Shown here piece by piece: positions 9,074-16,788 of a DNA stretch of 64,000 nucleotides. Numbering within the stretch: position 1 is the first letter of the stretch; each line of letters begins with the position of its first letter. The stretch is from Mangrovibacillus cuniculi (GTDB lineage Bacteria > Bacillota > Bacilli > Bacillales > R1DC41), in contig NZ_CP049742.1 of assembly GCF_015482585.1 (NCBI RefSeq), positions 640,501 to 704,500 of the forward strand, in the 5' to 3' direction. The position numbers were made by a program, and so were the translations under genes. The notes below the pieces were generated by a model. It was not told where the DNA came from. It searched no databases and worked only from the letters and a program-made list of their open reading frames with translations.

Positions 9074-9515
9074 TGCCTAAACTCAACTCGGGTGAGGAAA
9101 TGAGTGTTGAGGAGAGAATAGAAGCGTTCTATACTCATCTGGGGCAAGGAAATGAGTGTTGAGAAGAGAATAGAAGAGCTCTATAGTCACCTGGGTAGAG
9201 GAAATGAGTGGCGAGGAGAGAATAAAGGCGTCTAAAACTCACGAAGGAAGAAAAAGTTGCATGCGAGGAGAGAATAAAGGCGTCTAAAACTCACGAAGGA
9301 AGAGAAAGTTGCATGCTAGGAGAGAATAAAGGCGTCTAAAACTCACGAAGGAAGAGAAAGTTGCATGCGAGGAGAGAATAAAGGCGTCTAAAACTCACGA
9401 AGGAAGAGAAAGTTGCATGCTAGAAGAGAATAAGGGCGTCTAAAACTCACGAAGGAAGAGAAAGTTGCATGCGAGGAGAGAATAAGGGCGTCTAAAACTC
9501 ACGAAGGAAGAAAGA
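9064..9515. repeat. 52-bp tandem repeat array, eight units plus a degenerate first unit
   Basis: Units begin at 9111, 9163, 9215, 9267, 9319, 9371, 9423 and 9475, exactly 52 bp apart. The common core is GGAGAGAATAAAGGCGTCTA followed by AAACTCACGAAGGAAGAG and AAGTTGCATGC. The first two or three units have diverged; the last six are nearly identical. 52 is not a multiple of three and no ribosome binding site is linked, so the array is non-coding. It lies between two convergent genes. Confidence 0.93.
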
Positions 9516-9551
9516 ACTTCCTAAATAAAAAGAATTTACCTAATAAAATTC

Positions 9552-9588
9552 AAAAAGCCATCCAATAATTAAGCATTGGATGGCTTTT
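9552..9588. terminator. Bidirectional rho-independent terminator
   Basis: AAAAGCCATCCAAT pairs perfectly with ATTGGATGGCTTTT. A/T runs on both sides allow use from either strand; it ends the minus-strand small-protein genes. Confidence 0.85.
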
Positions 9589-9616
9589 GGCATTAGCTTA
9601 CATGAAGGAAAAAGAT

Positions 9617-9811
9617 TTATACAAGTGTATCCAGTTCATTCTGGTATGCTTGTAACTGCTTTTTCTCAGCATCTGTGGAGTTGGCAAATGCACTTGAGAG
9701 AGAGTTTTGCGCTTTGGCATAAGCCTTTTCAAAAGAATCTCGGTTACCGGTAGCACACTGACATGCTTCTTCGACATGTTGTTTTGCCTGTTGGAATAAT
9801 TGGTTGCCCAT
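9617..9811 (-). CDS. DUF3813 family small protein (YitR-like)
   Basis: 64 residues, mostly helical (NQLFQQAKQHVEEACQCATG, then AKAQNSLSSAFANSTDAEKK). It matches my recollection of the DUF3813 family of Bacillus, of unknown function. Its ATG overlaps the stop codon of the upstream small gene by one base (TAATG), so the pair should be translated together. A strong GGAGGTGGG precedes the start inside that upstream gene. Confidence 0.82.
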   Translation of the reverse strand: MGNQLFQQAKQHVEEACQCATGNRDSFEKAYAKAQNSLSSAFANSTDAEKKQLQAYQNELDTLV

Positions 9812-9972
9812 TAGTTCCCACCTCCGAGATTTTCTATTGAGTTAGCATTTGAGCTAAGCTTCATGGCTTCTGCTTCCGCATAGGTCATATGATAAGGAAA
9901 CTTTTGATCGTGCAATTGAACCGCGTTTTTCGAATCAATGCTAAATCTTCTTGATCCTTTACCTTTTCCCAT
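9811..9972 (-). CDS. Small hypothetical protein, 53 aa
   Basis: Begins MGKGKGSRRFSIDSKNAVQL at ATG 9972 and ends at a stop that shares its last base with the next start. A GAGGCGGTG segment lies upstream as a plausible ribosome binding site. The product is basic at its N-terminus and contains YHMTYAEAEAMKLSSNA. I do not recognise the family. Translational coupling to the DUF3813 gene is the main support that it is real. Confidence 0.72.
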   Translation of the reverse strand: MGKGKGSRRFSIDSKNAVQLHDQKFPYHMTYAEAEAMKLSSNANSIENLGGGN

Positions 9973-10069
9973 GATCAACACCGCCTCTTCAAGTTTGAAC
10001 AGTTAACCTGTTCCTAACTTAGTATGGATCTTAGCGTTAAAGTTAACCGTTCCAAACAATGCCAAGATT

Positions 10070-10882
10070 TTAGATGTTTATGGAAAATCGTTCTGCTAAA
10101 TAGTTACCAATACCATCTTCTTCGTTAGAACCAATTACTTCATTTGCAACAGCTTTTACTTCTTCCGTACCATTTCCCATTGCAAGGCCAGTTCCTGCAA
10201 ACGTAAGCATTTCCAAATCATTATCCTCATCACCAAATGCAATAATTCGATCATGAGGGATGTCATAATGCATAGCTACTTTTTTAATCCCTTCAAATTT
10301 ATTCATTCCTTTAGAGATAACTTCAATGACATGCCATGGGGCAGCCCAGCGACGATGATCTACTACTTCAGCATAGACATTGCTCAAATGTTGCCTTATA
10401 GAAGGCACATCTTCTTCATCCGCATGTATTAAGAGAGATGTGGGATTTTCTGTTAAGATTTCTTGGATTGGTCCAGTCTGTAAACTGGAAGAATTCTCAG
10501 AAAAAATACTCAGTAATTTTTCATCATGATAATGAATAAACACATGATCTTTTACTTCCGCTAACATATTATGGAATGAAAAGTCTTCGCATGCTTTCAC
10601 GATTTGGTGAACGGTTTGTAAATCAATAGTAGTATGTATTGCTTCCCACGAATCATCTTGTGGATGGTGCGTAAAAGCTCCATTAAAATTGACAATTGGT
10701 GTAGTTAATTCTAACTCTTTATAATACATTTCGCTTGCTCGAAAAGGTCTTCCTGTGGCGATCATGATTTCATGTCCTTGATGTTGAAGTTCTTTTAGTA
10801 CTGCTTTTGTGTAAGGGGAAATGACCTTTTCATCCGTCAATAATGTTCCGTCTAAATCTAAACATATTAAGTGCTTTTCCAT
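10070..10882 (-). CDS. yitU: Cof-type HAD-family phosphatase (YitU-like)
   Basis: 270 residues with the HAD motifs in order: CLDLDGTLLTDEKVIS at the N-terminus (nucleophile Asp in DLDGT), IATGRPF as motif II, and AFGDEDNDLEML as motif IV with metal-binding Asp residues. The region between carries the type IIB cap seen in Cof/YidA-like sugar-phosphate or flavin-nucleotide phosphatases. Substrate is not predictable. A GGAGG site precedes ATG 10882. Position beside yitW matches B. subtilis. Confidence 0.88.
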   Translation of the reverse strand: MEKHLICLDLDGTLLTDEKVISPYTKAVLKELQHQGHEIMIATGRPFRASEMYYKELELTTPIVNFNGAFTHHPQDDSWEAIHTTIDLQTVHQIVKACEDFSFHNMLAEVKDHVFIHYHDEKLLSIFSENSSSLQTGPIQEILTENPTSLLIHADEEDVPSIRQHLSNVYAEVVDHRRWAAPWHVIEVISKGMNKFEGIKKVAMHYDIPHDRIIAFGDEDNDLEMLTFAGTGLAMGNGTEEVKAVANEVIGSNEEDGIGNYLAERFSINI

Positions 10883-10985
10883 AAAAACGCCCTCCTGTAT
10901 AAATAGTTACCGATCTCTAGTCCATTAAAGTGTACTCTTTTTTTTACTAGACGTCTAACATCTAAGCTAAAACCGTTTCCTTTTG

Positions 10986-11014
10986 TTTACACGAAATCTT
11001 TGTTATCATATAAA
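10986..11014 (+). promoter_or_regulatory. Probable sigma-A promoter of yitW
   Basis: TTTACA at 10986-10991 and TATAAA at 11009-11014 are separated by 17 bases, 20 bases before the coding start. Confidence 0.55.
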
Positions 11015-11034
11015 AAGATAAAGGAGTGATAGGA

Positions 11035-11343
11035 ATGGATGCAGAATTAAAAGAGAGTTTAATGGGTGCCCTAGAACTAGTGGTTGATCCTGAATTAAAT
11101 ATTGATATTGTCAATTTAGGACTTGTTTACGATGTGGATGTAAATGAAGAAGGAGTAGCGACAGTTACAATGACGCTAACATCTATGGGATGTCCATTAG
11201 CAGGTACTATCGTCGATCAAATTAAAGCAGCATTTAACGACATTCCTGAAGTAAAAGAAACGGATGTTAATATTGTCTGGAATCCGCCTTGGACAAAAGA
11301 TAACATGTCCCGCTATGCGAAAATTGCATTAGGGATTAGATAA
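11035..11343 (+). CDS. yitW: MIP18/DUF59 family protein YitW (Fe-S assembly factor type)
   Basis: 102 residues with the DUF59 features: ELNIDIVNLGLVYDV, the TSMGCPLAG cysteine motif near residue 55, and WNPPWTKDNMS near the C-terminus. Relatives include PaaD and SufT, which assist iron-sulfur cluster assembly; YitW's own client is not established. AAGGAG with correct spacing selects ATG 11035 over 11026. A bidirectional terminator follows, and the next gene is convergent. Confidence 0.87.
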   Translation: MDAELKESLMGALELVVDPELNIDIVNLGLVYDVDVNEEGVATVTMTLTSMGCPLAGTIVDQIKAAFNDIPEVKETDVNIVWNPPWTKDNMSRYAKIALGIR

Positions 11344-11344
11344 G

Positions 11345-11383
11345 AAAAAAGGTTACCCAACAATTAAATTGGGTAACCTTTTT
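11345..11383. terminator. Bidirectional rho-independent terminator
   Basis: AAAAAGGTTACCCAA pairs with TTGGGTAACCTTTTT around CAATTAAA. It is shared by the convergent yitW and uppP genes. Confidence 0.92.
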
Positions 11384-11384
11384 C

Positions 11385-12203
11385 TTATATAGTAAGGAAG
11401 AAAATAATTGGTCCTACGATAAAACAGTAGATTGCAAAGTAAATTAGATTTCCTTTAGCCATAATTCCCATAAACCATTTCAAGGAATAATAAGAAGCGA
11501 CAAATGATCCAATAAATGCTACGACATATAGTAACCACTTGGAATTAAAATCAGGGTCACCTAAAATATCTGAAAAGGAAAGAACAGTTCCGCCAAGACT
11601 CACTGGGATAAATAGAAGAAAAGAATATCTCAAAGCTGTTTCTTGCTTTAACCCTCGAGCCATAGCAGCAACAATGGTAGCTCCAGAGCGAGAGATTCCA
11701 GGCATTAATGCCACACACTGGGCTAAACCAATAATAATGGCATCTTTTATCGTTAAACTTGCATCTCCACGCTTTCCGCGTAAATTTCTAATTAAGAACA
11801 ATGCGATACCTGTAACAATTAACGACAAGGCAACGAGATATATTCTACTTGATAAACTTTCAAAAACATCTCCAAATAATACACCTATTACCGCAGCAGG
11901 GATTGTTCCAACGATTAAGTATAGAATAAACTGAAAGTCATCTTTTTTTTCCACATCTTTTGTTCGAAGATATCCTATCCCATTTACCGTTAGTCTTACT
12001 AAATCCTCCCGATAAATAACTAAAATAGCTAGCAGGGAAGCAGTATTTACGAATAACTCAAAAGATAGCCCGTCAATTTCAATTCCTAAAAAGTATTGCG
12101 CGAACTGTAAATGCCCACTAGATGAAATAGGGATAGGCTCAGTAAAACCTTGAAAAAGCCCTAATAATAAATATTTTAAAACCTCAATTATGTTTGTTTC
12201 CAT
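11385..12203 (-). CDS. uppP: Undecaprenyl-diphosphatase UppP (BacA family)
   Basis: 272 residues with eight or so membrane helices. The two active-site segments are present: [17 protein letters not shown] near residue 20, with the Glu and Ser/His that contact pyrophosphate, and [11 protein letters not shown] near residue 165. The enzyme recycles undecaprenyl pyrophosphate to the monophosphate carrier for cell wall synthesis; the family confers bacitracin tolerance. Start ATG 12203 follows TTGGAGGTAACA; an upstream ATG at 12221 lacks a site. The EPIP variant replaces the commoner EFLP but is known in Bacilli. Confidence 0.92.
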   Translation of the reverse strand: METNIIEVLKYLLLGLFQGFTEPIPISSSGHLQFAQYFLGIEIDGLSFELFVNTASLLAILVIYREDLVRLTVNGIGYLRTKDVEKKDDFQFILYLIVGTIPAAVIGVLFGDVFESLSSRIYLVALSLIVTGIALFLIRNLRGKRGDASLTIKDAIIIGLAQCVALMPGISRSGATIVAAMARGLKQETALRYSFLLFIPVSLGGTVLSFSDILGDPDFNSKWLLYVVAFIGSFVASYYSLKWFMGIMAKGNLIYFAIYCFIVGPIIFFLTI

Positions 12204-12281
12204 TGTTACCTCCAAGTTCATGAATAGTTATGTGTAGATTGCTTATCCTAATACTATCTCACAGGAGAAGGAGAGAGGAAA

Positions 12282-12461
12282 ATGGGACAAGCACATCAAT
12301 TTAAGTCTGGTCAAAAAGCACCTAACAACGGAATGTATGTGGAAATTGGTGAAACTGGAAGTATGGTTCAACACCCTAAACAAGTAAAACTTAGAGCGGG
12401 AGATCGATTCCCTGAAACATCCAACGATGATCGTGTATGGACGTATAAACCTAAAGTATAA
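12282..12461 (+). CDS. yjzC: YjzC family small protein
   Basis: 59 residues from ATG 12282, preceded by GGAGAAGGAGAGAGG. The sequence GQAHQFKSGQKAPNNGMYVE and the tail DDRVWTYKPKV match the YjzC family of Bacillus in content and length. It is soluble and charged and has no known function. yjzD lies convergently next to it, with a shared terminator between, as part of the conserved yjz-yja order. Confidence 0.85.
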   Translation: MGQAHQFKSGQKAPNNGMYVEIGETGSMVQHPKQVKLRAGDRFPETSNDDRVWTYKPKV

Positions 12462-12507
12462 AGATACCTTAGGAAGTTTACCACAGATAAAATATAAATG
12501 TCGTCAT

Positions 12508-12547
12508 AAAAAAAACTGTGCTAATTTTCGTAGCACAGTTTTTTTTT
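12508..12547. terminator. Bidirectional rho-independent terminator
   Basis: AAAAACTGTGCTA pairs with TAGCACAGTTTTT around ATTTTCG, with long A and T runs. It lies between convergent yjzC and yjzD. Confidence 0.92.
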
Positions 12548-12725
12548 AATGCTGAACTTCTTCGTTAGGAATTATGGAAGAAATGATGAAAAGTAGGAGT
12601 GTAACTGCTACCGCAACGATGCTTCCAATAACATAGTTAAATGGAGAACCACTCATAGAGCTAACAACGTATGTAGCCATTTGAACTAACAAGAATGTCC
12701 AAAAAAATGTAAAGAAGAATTTCAC
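12546..12725 (-). CDS. yjzD: YjzD family membrane protein (DUF2929)
   Basis: 59 residues if translation starts at GTG 12725, six bases after GAGGTG; a longer reading with an ATG at 12821 has no ribosome binding site. Two hydrophobic helices are visible (FFFTFFWTFLLVQMATYVV and VIGSIVAVAVTLLLFIISS), then the tail IPNEEVQH. The DUF2929 assignment rests on length, two-helix layout and neighbourhood. Function unknown. Confidence 0.78.
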   Translation of the reverse strand: MKFFFTFFWTFLLVQMATYVVSSMSGSPFNYVIGSIVAVAVTLLLFIISSIIPNEEVQH

Positions 12726-12859
12726 CTTGTTCACCTCTTTGCGTCTATCAATAGAAATAGTATCTGTCCATAATCCTACCACATTACATAATAAAAAGAC
12801 ACGTTTTTTAAGCGCCTTCATATACTAAATGGACTTTTACTGTAAATGAGGGAACGCAA

Positions 12860-13597
12860 ATGGAACAGCGCACATTTCAGCTATTTAATGAATGGTGCAT
12901 CGTCCATTATCCGGAGAAACCTAGTGGGTTTGGTGTTCTCATAATTGGTGACACCCAGCATTTTGTAGATGAAAAATCTAGCTTTTGGCTACAACATTAT
13001 GGACGAAATCAAATGCTTGAAGAATTATTAGACGCCGGATACACCGTTTTTACATCTAATTTGTACGGAAAACATTGGGGTAGCGATAAGGCAGCTGAAC
13101 TAGTAATTTTATTGTATAAATACATGATAAAAACAGAAATTTTAAACCATCGCATCCACATTATTACAGAAGGCATGGGAAGCTTACTACTACCAAAGTT
13201 ATTGCATGAGCTTTCCGATAAAATACGTAGCATATGTATCGTGTCTCCTTGTGTATCCTTAAGACATTACGCGGAACAAGAGAAACACCAACGTCTGTTT
13301 TTTAAAAGGTGGTTGCAAGAGGTTAGTATAGCGCATCAACAATCAGTAGAAAGTACGATGGGTTCAATTAGTACAATTCTTGAAAATAATTGGTCTGTTG
13401 GAGATAATCCACTATTCATAGCACATATAGTAGAAAGAGGTAAGTATGAAGGGCAAATTGCTCATGTGAAAACCATTTTTGAAAAAAGAACCAGTAACGG
13501 TTTAACAACGGAGTTTCATTATATCATGCCAGAGAAAAGAATCTTACTAATGAGAAAAATGATCTATTTCATGAGGAAATTTGAAAAAGTGCTTTAA
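12860..13597 (+). CDS. yjaU: YjaU-like protein, alpha/beta-hydrolase-like without catalytic nucleophile
   Basis: 245 residues. The alternation VLIIGDTQHF, then YTVFTSNLYGKHWGSDKA, then IHIITEGMGSLLLPKL resembles the early strands of an alpha/beta hydrolase. The usual GxSxG elbow reads EGMGS, so the serine nucleophile is missing at the expected point. It may be a binding or degenerate protein. No signal peptide is seen. It precedes a short gene and med, the B. subtilis yjaU-yjaV-med order; the symbol is given for synteny. Confidence 0.6.
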   Translation: MEQRTFQLFNEWCIVHYPEKPSGFGVLIIGDTQHFVDEKSSFWLQHYGRNQMLEELLDAGYTVFTSNLYGKHWGSDKAAELVILLYKYMIKTEILNHRIHIITEGMGSLLLPKLLHELSDKIRSICIVSPCVSLRHYAEQEKHQRLFFKRWLQEVSIAHQQSVESTMGSISTILENNWSVGDNPLFIAHIVERGKYEGQIAHVKTIFEKRTSNGLTTEFHYIMPEKRILLMRKMIYFMRKFEKVL

Positions 13598-13612
13598 ATT
13601 GGAGGAACTCAC

Positions 13613-14023
13613 ATGGTACATGAAATTCATCACCCGTTATCTTTAGTAGGTAAAAAATTAATCCATTCCCTATTAAATGAAGGAGAAGAGGTACATGCAG
13701 TAACGTCTACACAAGAATTAGAAAACGAATTTTGGATGTATTATGGGAGAAATGCTTTATTTAAGGTATCGGATGAAGAGGAAAACGCGTATAACCACAA
13801 GTGGACAATTGAGAATTCTTTCTTAACGTACAAAGAAAACAATAAGAATGCAATCAAGATTGATTTACCTATTGAACGCTCATTAGAAAACTTTGATGAT
13901 AAAATTAGTGATTTTATCGTTGCCAACATAAAGAATTTGAAACCAGGTGATACGTATTGTTTGAGTTTATCATCTGCAAGAGAGAGTAAAGAATTAGAAA
14001 TTCGAATTGATAAAAAGAAGTGA
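13613..14023 (+). CDS. Hypothetical protein in the yjaV position
   Basis: 136 residues, 15 bases after the previous gene with GGAGG before ATG 13613, so the two are probably co-transcribed. The start (MVHEIHHPLSLVGKKLIHSL) recalls a Rossmann-like opening, but no dinucleotide motif follows and the rest is charged and helical. I cannot assign a function; it occupies the place of yjaV but is shorter than I would expect. Confidence 0.65.
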   Translation: MVHEIHHPLSLVGKKLIHSLLNEGEEVHAVTSTQELENEFWMYYGRNALFKVSDEEENAYNHKWTIENSFLTYKENNKNAIKIDLPIERSLENFDDKISDFIVANIKNLKPGDTYCLSLSSARESKELEIRIDKKK

Positions 14024-14102
14024 AAAGACATTTTTCTTCTTTTCTATTTAGTTTGTTAAAGGTACAATATCATGTAGGTTATTTATTTCAAGTAGTATGG
14101 AA

Positions 14103-14151
14103 CATCGACTTATTGTGTTTGTCGTGTTACCGATAAGTCGATATTCTTTCC
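14103..14151 (+). terminator. Stem-loop downstream of the yjaU operon
   Basis: ATCGACTTAT and ATAAGTCGAT form a 10-bp stem around a 19-base loop, followed by a modest ATTCTTT. A weak terminator is likely. Confidence 0.5.
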
Positions 14152-14203
14152 AAATTAACTAGTTAATTGCTTGTTTAATTTGAATAAACGAAAGGAGTAA
14201 CGG

Positions 14204-15160
14204 ATGAAGAAAACTAGGATGAATCTTGTCCTTAGCTTTCTCCTTTTCATACTTTCTGGATGCTCTGTCATTTCATCAGATGAGGAAAAACAGAAAGTAG
14301 GATTGTTGGTACCAAATACGGTTAACGATCAGGTATGGGGAACAAAGGGATATAAAGGACTCTTAAAATTACAGTCACGTTACGGCTTTGAAGTGTTTTA
14401 TAAAGAAGAGATTGTCAAAGAAATAGATATTAAAAACTCTGTTCAAGAACTACATAATAAGGGCGTTACGTTAATCTTCGGACATGGAAATGAGTATGTT
14501 GATATATTTAATGAAATAGCTTCTACATATCCAGAAATTCATTTTATTTCTTTTAACGGAGAAGCAACAGAAGAAAACACCACAACTTTATCCTTTGAAG
14601 GGTATGCGATGGGGTATTTTGGAGGAATGGTCGCTGCCGAGCATTCTTCTTCTCAAGAAATAGCGGTAATTGCTGCCTTTCCTTGGCAACCAGAGGTAGA
14701 GGGATTTATTGATGGAGCTAAATATCATAATCCTAAAACAAAAGTACATGCTTACTTTACAGAAGATTGGGATGACGAAGAAGTTGCGATGACTCATCTA
14801 CAATCTATTACAAAGGAAACGAATACAGATGTTTTTTATCCAGCAGGCGATGGTTTTAACATTCCTGTCATTGAAAAAGTAAAAGAAGACGGTAACTACG
14901 CCATAGGATATGTTTCTGATCAAGCTGATATAAGCGAAACAATGGTGCTAACAAGTACGATTCAACATGTTGATAAACTATATGACCTTGTAGCTAAGCA
15001 ATATATGGAAGATAAACTGCAGCATGGGAGTCTATCTTTTGACATGCAAGACGGAGTGATTTCGTTAGGACAATTTAGCCCGCTGTTAGAAGAAGACTTT
15101 ACAGAGCAATTAAACCAATATGTAGAAAAGTATAAAAAAACAGGTGAATTACCGAAATAA
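14204..15160 (+). CDS. med: Med lipoprotein (BMP family), positive regulator of ComK
   Basis: 318 residues. A short signal peptide ends in the lipobox LSGC, so Cys20 would be lipidated. The rest is a basic-membrane-protein/substrate-binding fold (VGLLVPNTVNDQVWGTKGYKG at the front, IFGHGNEYVDIF, AVIAAFPWQPEVEGFIDGAK). B. subtilis Med has the same size and place and raises competence through ComK. In that species comZ follows in the same operon; here no comZ-like frame lies downstream and a terminator comes at once. Confidence 0.82.
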   Translation: MKKTRMNLVLSFLLFILSGCSVISSDEEKQKVGLLVPNTVNDQVWGTKGYKGLLKLQSRYGFEVFYKEEIVKEIDIKNSVQELHNKGVTLIFGHGNEYVDIFNEIASTYPEIHFISFNGEATEENTTTLSFEGYAMGYFGGMVAAEHSSSQEIAVIAAFPWQPEVEGFIDGAKYHNPKTKVHAYFTEDWDDEEVAMTHLQSITKETNTDVFYPAGDGFNIPVIEKVKEDGNYAIGYVSDQADISETMVLTSTIQHVDKLYDLVAKQYMEDKLQHGSLSFDMQDGVISLGQFSPLLEEDFTEQLNQYVEKYKKTGELPK

Positions 15161-15205
15161 AACTACGGAGCAGGTCAGCGTTATGACTTGCTTCGTAGTT
15201 TTTTT
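15161..15205 (+). terminator. Rho-independent terminator of med
   Basis: AACTACGGAGCAGGTCA pairs along 17 positions with TGACTTGCTTCGTAGTT (two G-T pairs), followed by TTTTTTT. The T-run is directly followed by a 60-nt structured element. Confidence 0.9.
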
Positions 15206-15265
15206 GTTACGTGACCAGTAACAACTCATCGTTAGCCACGTGATGTGGCTTGCCCTTAGATGAGT
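15206..15265 (+). repeat. 60-nt three-stem element, copy 1
   Basis: Begins GTTACGTGACCAGTAAC (stem GTTAC/GTAAC). An outer stem ACTCATC/GATGAGT then encloses a second hairpin AGCCAC-gtgat-GTGGCT. The conserved CTTA precedes the closing arm. The same architecture with compensatory changes recurs at 25991 and 56267. No reading frame is associated. Confidence 0.85.
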
Positions 15266-15385
15266 CTCCTTTGTATTAATGATCATGCTCCAAGGGATAG
15301 AAAAGAGGAAAAAGGACTTTATGGTCCCTTGGCATATACAAAAAAGAAACCAAGATACCAACCAAAACTTCAAACGCACCAACCT

Positions 15386-15661
15386 CTATGATTTTTCAAT
15401 CTTTTCTGCTAAGTAAGACAATATTTTGGGGCCGTACTTCTTAATATACGGCTTCAACTCTTCATAACTAGAATATAGGGTTGTGCCGTGTTCTAATAAC
15501 TGGTCCATATCGACATCTTCCAACCACTTCGGAAGAGGAACTTGATTGAGCAGTTCCTCTTCTGAATGTTCGGAAGGCTCTTCAACTTGATTTACTTCTT
15601 GATTTCCACGTGTATATTTTGCTCCCATAAGCTGATCAAAAATATTCTTTTTTTCTGTCAT
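15386..15661 (-). CDS. Hypothetical acidic-then-basic protein, 91 aa
   Basis: Start ATG 15661 has AGGAGG seven bases upstream; a longer frame to 15715 lacks one. The middle is acidic (EEPSEHSEEELL) and the C-terminal third is helical and Lys-rich (YIKKYGPKILSYLAEKIEKS), resembling a short amphipathic anchor. It lies opposite in strand between med and fabH, about where B. subtilis has yjzB, but I cannot confirm homology. Confidence 0.68.
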   Translation of the reverse strand: MTEKKNIFDQLMGAKYTRGNQEVNQVEEPSEHSEEELLNQVPLPKWLEDVDMDQLLEHGTTLYSSYEELKPYIKKYGPKILSYLAEKIEKS

Positions 15662-15744
15662 GTCAACACCTCCTATTGCATACAATATGCAGCTTTTCAT
15701 TTGTGAGTTAGACATTTAACTAAAGAGATAGATAAATAAAATAG

Positions 15745-15790
15745 TTGCATAGCAAGTTCTTATCCTTTAAAATTAGTACCAAGTCATAAT
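15745..15790 (+). promoter_or_regulatory. fabH-fabF promoter with FapR operator
   Basis: TTGCAT (15745-15750) and TAAAAT (15768-15773) are 17 bases apart. ATTAGTACCAAGTCATAAT at 15772-15790 overlaps the expected transcription start and matches the FapR consensus (ATTAGTACC, partner TAAT arm). FapR is the malonyl-CoA-responsive repressor of lipid synthesis genes in Bacilli, so control of fabH-fabF by malonyl-CoA is expected. Confidence 0.78.
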
Positions 15791-15822
15791 AGTACATATA
15801 CAATAAAAGAGAGGTGTATGGA

Positions 15823-16761
15823 ATGGGTGCAGGAATAAAAGGTATTGGGATGTATGTTCCAGAAAATACTGTAACGAATAAAGATTTAGAAAAAATTATG
15901 GATACATCTGATGAATGGATTCGTACTAGAACTGGTATAGAAGAGAGAAGAATAGCGTTAGATGAGCAAGATACATCCTTCCTTGCCTTTCGAGCTGCGA
16001 AAGAAGCGATGGAAGATGCTGACATATCTCCTGACCAAATTGGTTTAATACTTGTAGCAACCGTTACACCTGATCAACCATTTCCAACAGTATCTTGTAT
16101 GCTTCAAGAGCAATTAGGAGCAAACGGTGCGGCTGCAATGGATGTGAGTGCAGCATGTTCAGGATTTATGTATGCAATGGCTACTGCAAAACAATTTGTG
16201 GATATGGGGACATATGATTATGTTTTAGTAGTAGGTGTTGAAAAACTTTCAAAGATTATTGATTGGAATGATCGTAATACTGCAGTTTTATTTGGAGATG
16301 GAGCGGGAGCAGTCATAATCGGTAAAACAGAAGAAGGAAAAGGATTACTTGCTTTTGACCTTGGTTCTGATGGAACTGGAGGAAAGTATCTATACCAAAC
16401 TCCAGAAGACACCATTTTTATGAACGGGCGAGAGGTATTCAAGTTTGCGGTTAGACAAATGGGTGATTCTTGTGTAAAAGTAACAGAGAAAGCTGGATGG
16501 TCAAAAGAGGATGTCGATTTCTTAATTCCTCATCAAGCCAATATTCGAATCATGGAGGCTGCTAGACAACGTCTGGATCTACCAGAAGAAAGAATGTCTA
16601 AAACAGTTCATAAATATGGTAATACATCTGCAGCGTCGATACCGATTTCTTTATATGAAGAAGTAAAGAACGGTAAAATTAAAAAAGATGATAAAGTAGT
16701 GCTTGTTGGATTCGGCGGAGGATTGACATGGGGAGCGGTAGCTCTTACATGGGAAAAATAA
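15823..16761 (+). CDS. fabH: Beta-ketoacyl-ACP synthase III (FabH)
   Basis: 312 residues. FabH condenses a short acyl-CoA primer with malonyl-ACP to start fatty-acid synthesis; in Bacilli it prefers branched primers. The triad is Cys112 (AACSGFMYA), His237 (PHQANIRI) and Asn267 (GNTSAAS). The front [16 protein letters not shown] and the end [15 protein letters not shown] are typical. ATG 15823 is chosen because AGAGAGGTG ends about six bases before it. fabF follows after 27 bases in one operon behind a FapR-type operator. Confidence 0.95.
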   Translation: MGAGIKGIGMYVPENTVTNKDLEKIMDTSDEWIRTRTGIEERRIALDEQDTSFLAFRAAKEAMEDADISPDQIGLILVATVTPDQPFPTVSCMLQEQLGANGAAAMDVSAACSGFMYAMATAKQFVDMGTYDYVLVVGVEKLSKIIDWNDRNTAVLFGDGAGAVIIGKTEEGKGLLAFDLGSDGTGGKYLYQTPEDTIFMNGREVFKFAVRQMGDSCVKVTEKAGWSKEDVDFLIPHQANIRIMEAARQRLDLPEERMSKTVHKYGNTSAASIPISLYEEVKNGKIKKDDKVVLVGFGGGLTWGAVALTWEK

Positions 16762-16788
16762 CGTAACTAGTGAAAGGAGCTCACCATA

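Noticed and set aside
9064-9515. CRISPR array
   Set aside because: Units are contiguous with no unique spacers and no cas genes nearby; it is a simple tandem repeat. The same applies to 43225, 53231 and 56312.
13741-14031. 96-codon minus-strand frame opposite the yjaV-position gene
   Set aside because: No start signal; the plus-strand gene has a good GGAGG site and operon context.
15149-15382. 77-codon minus-strand frame after med
   Set aside because: Runs through the terminator and the 60-nt element; no ribosome binding site.
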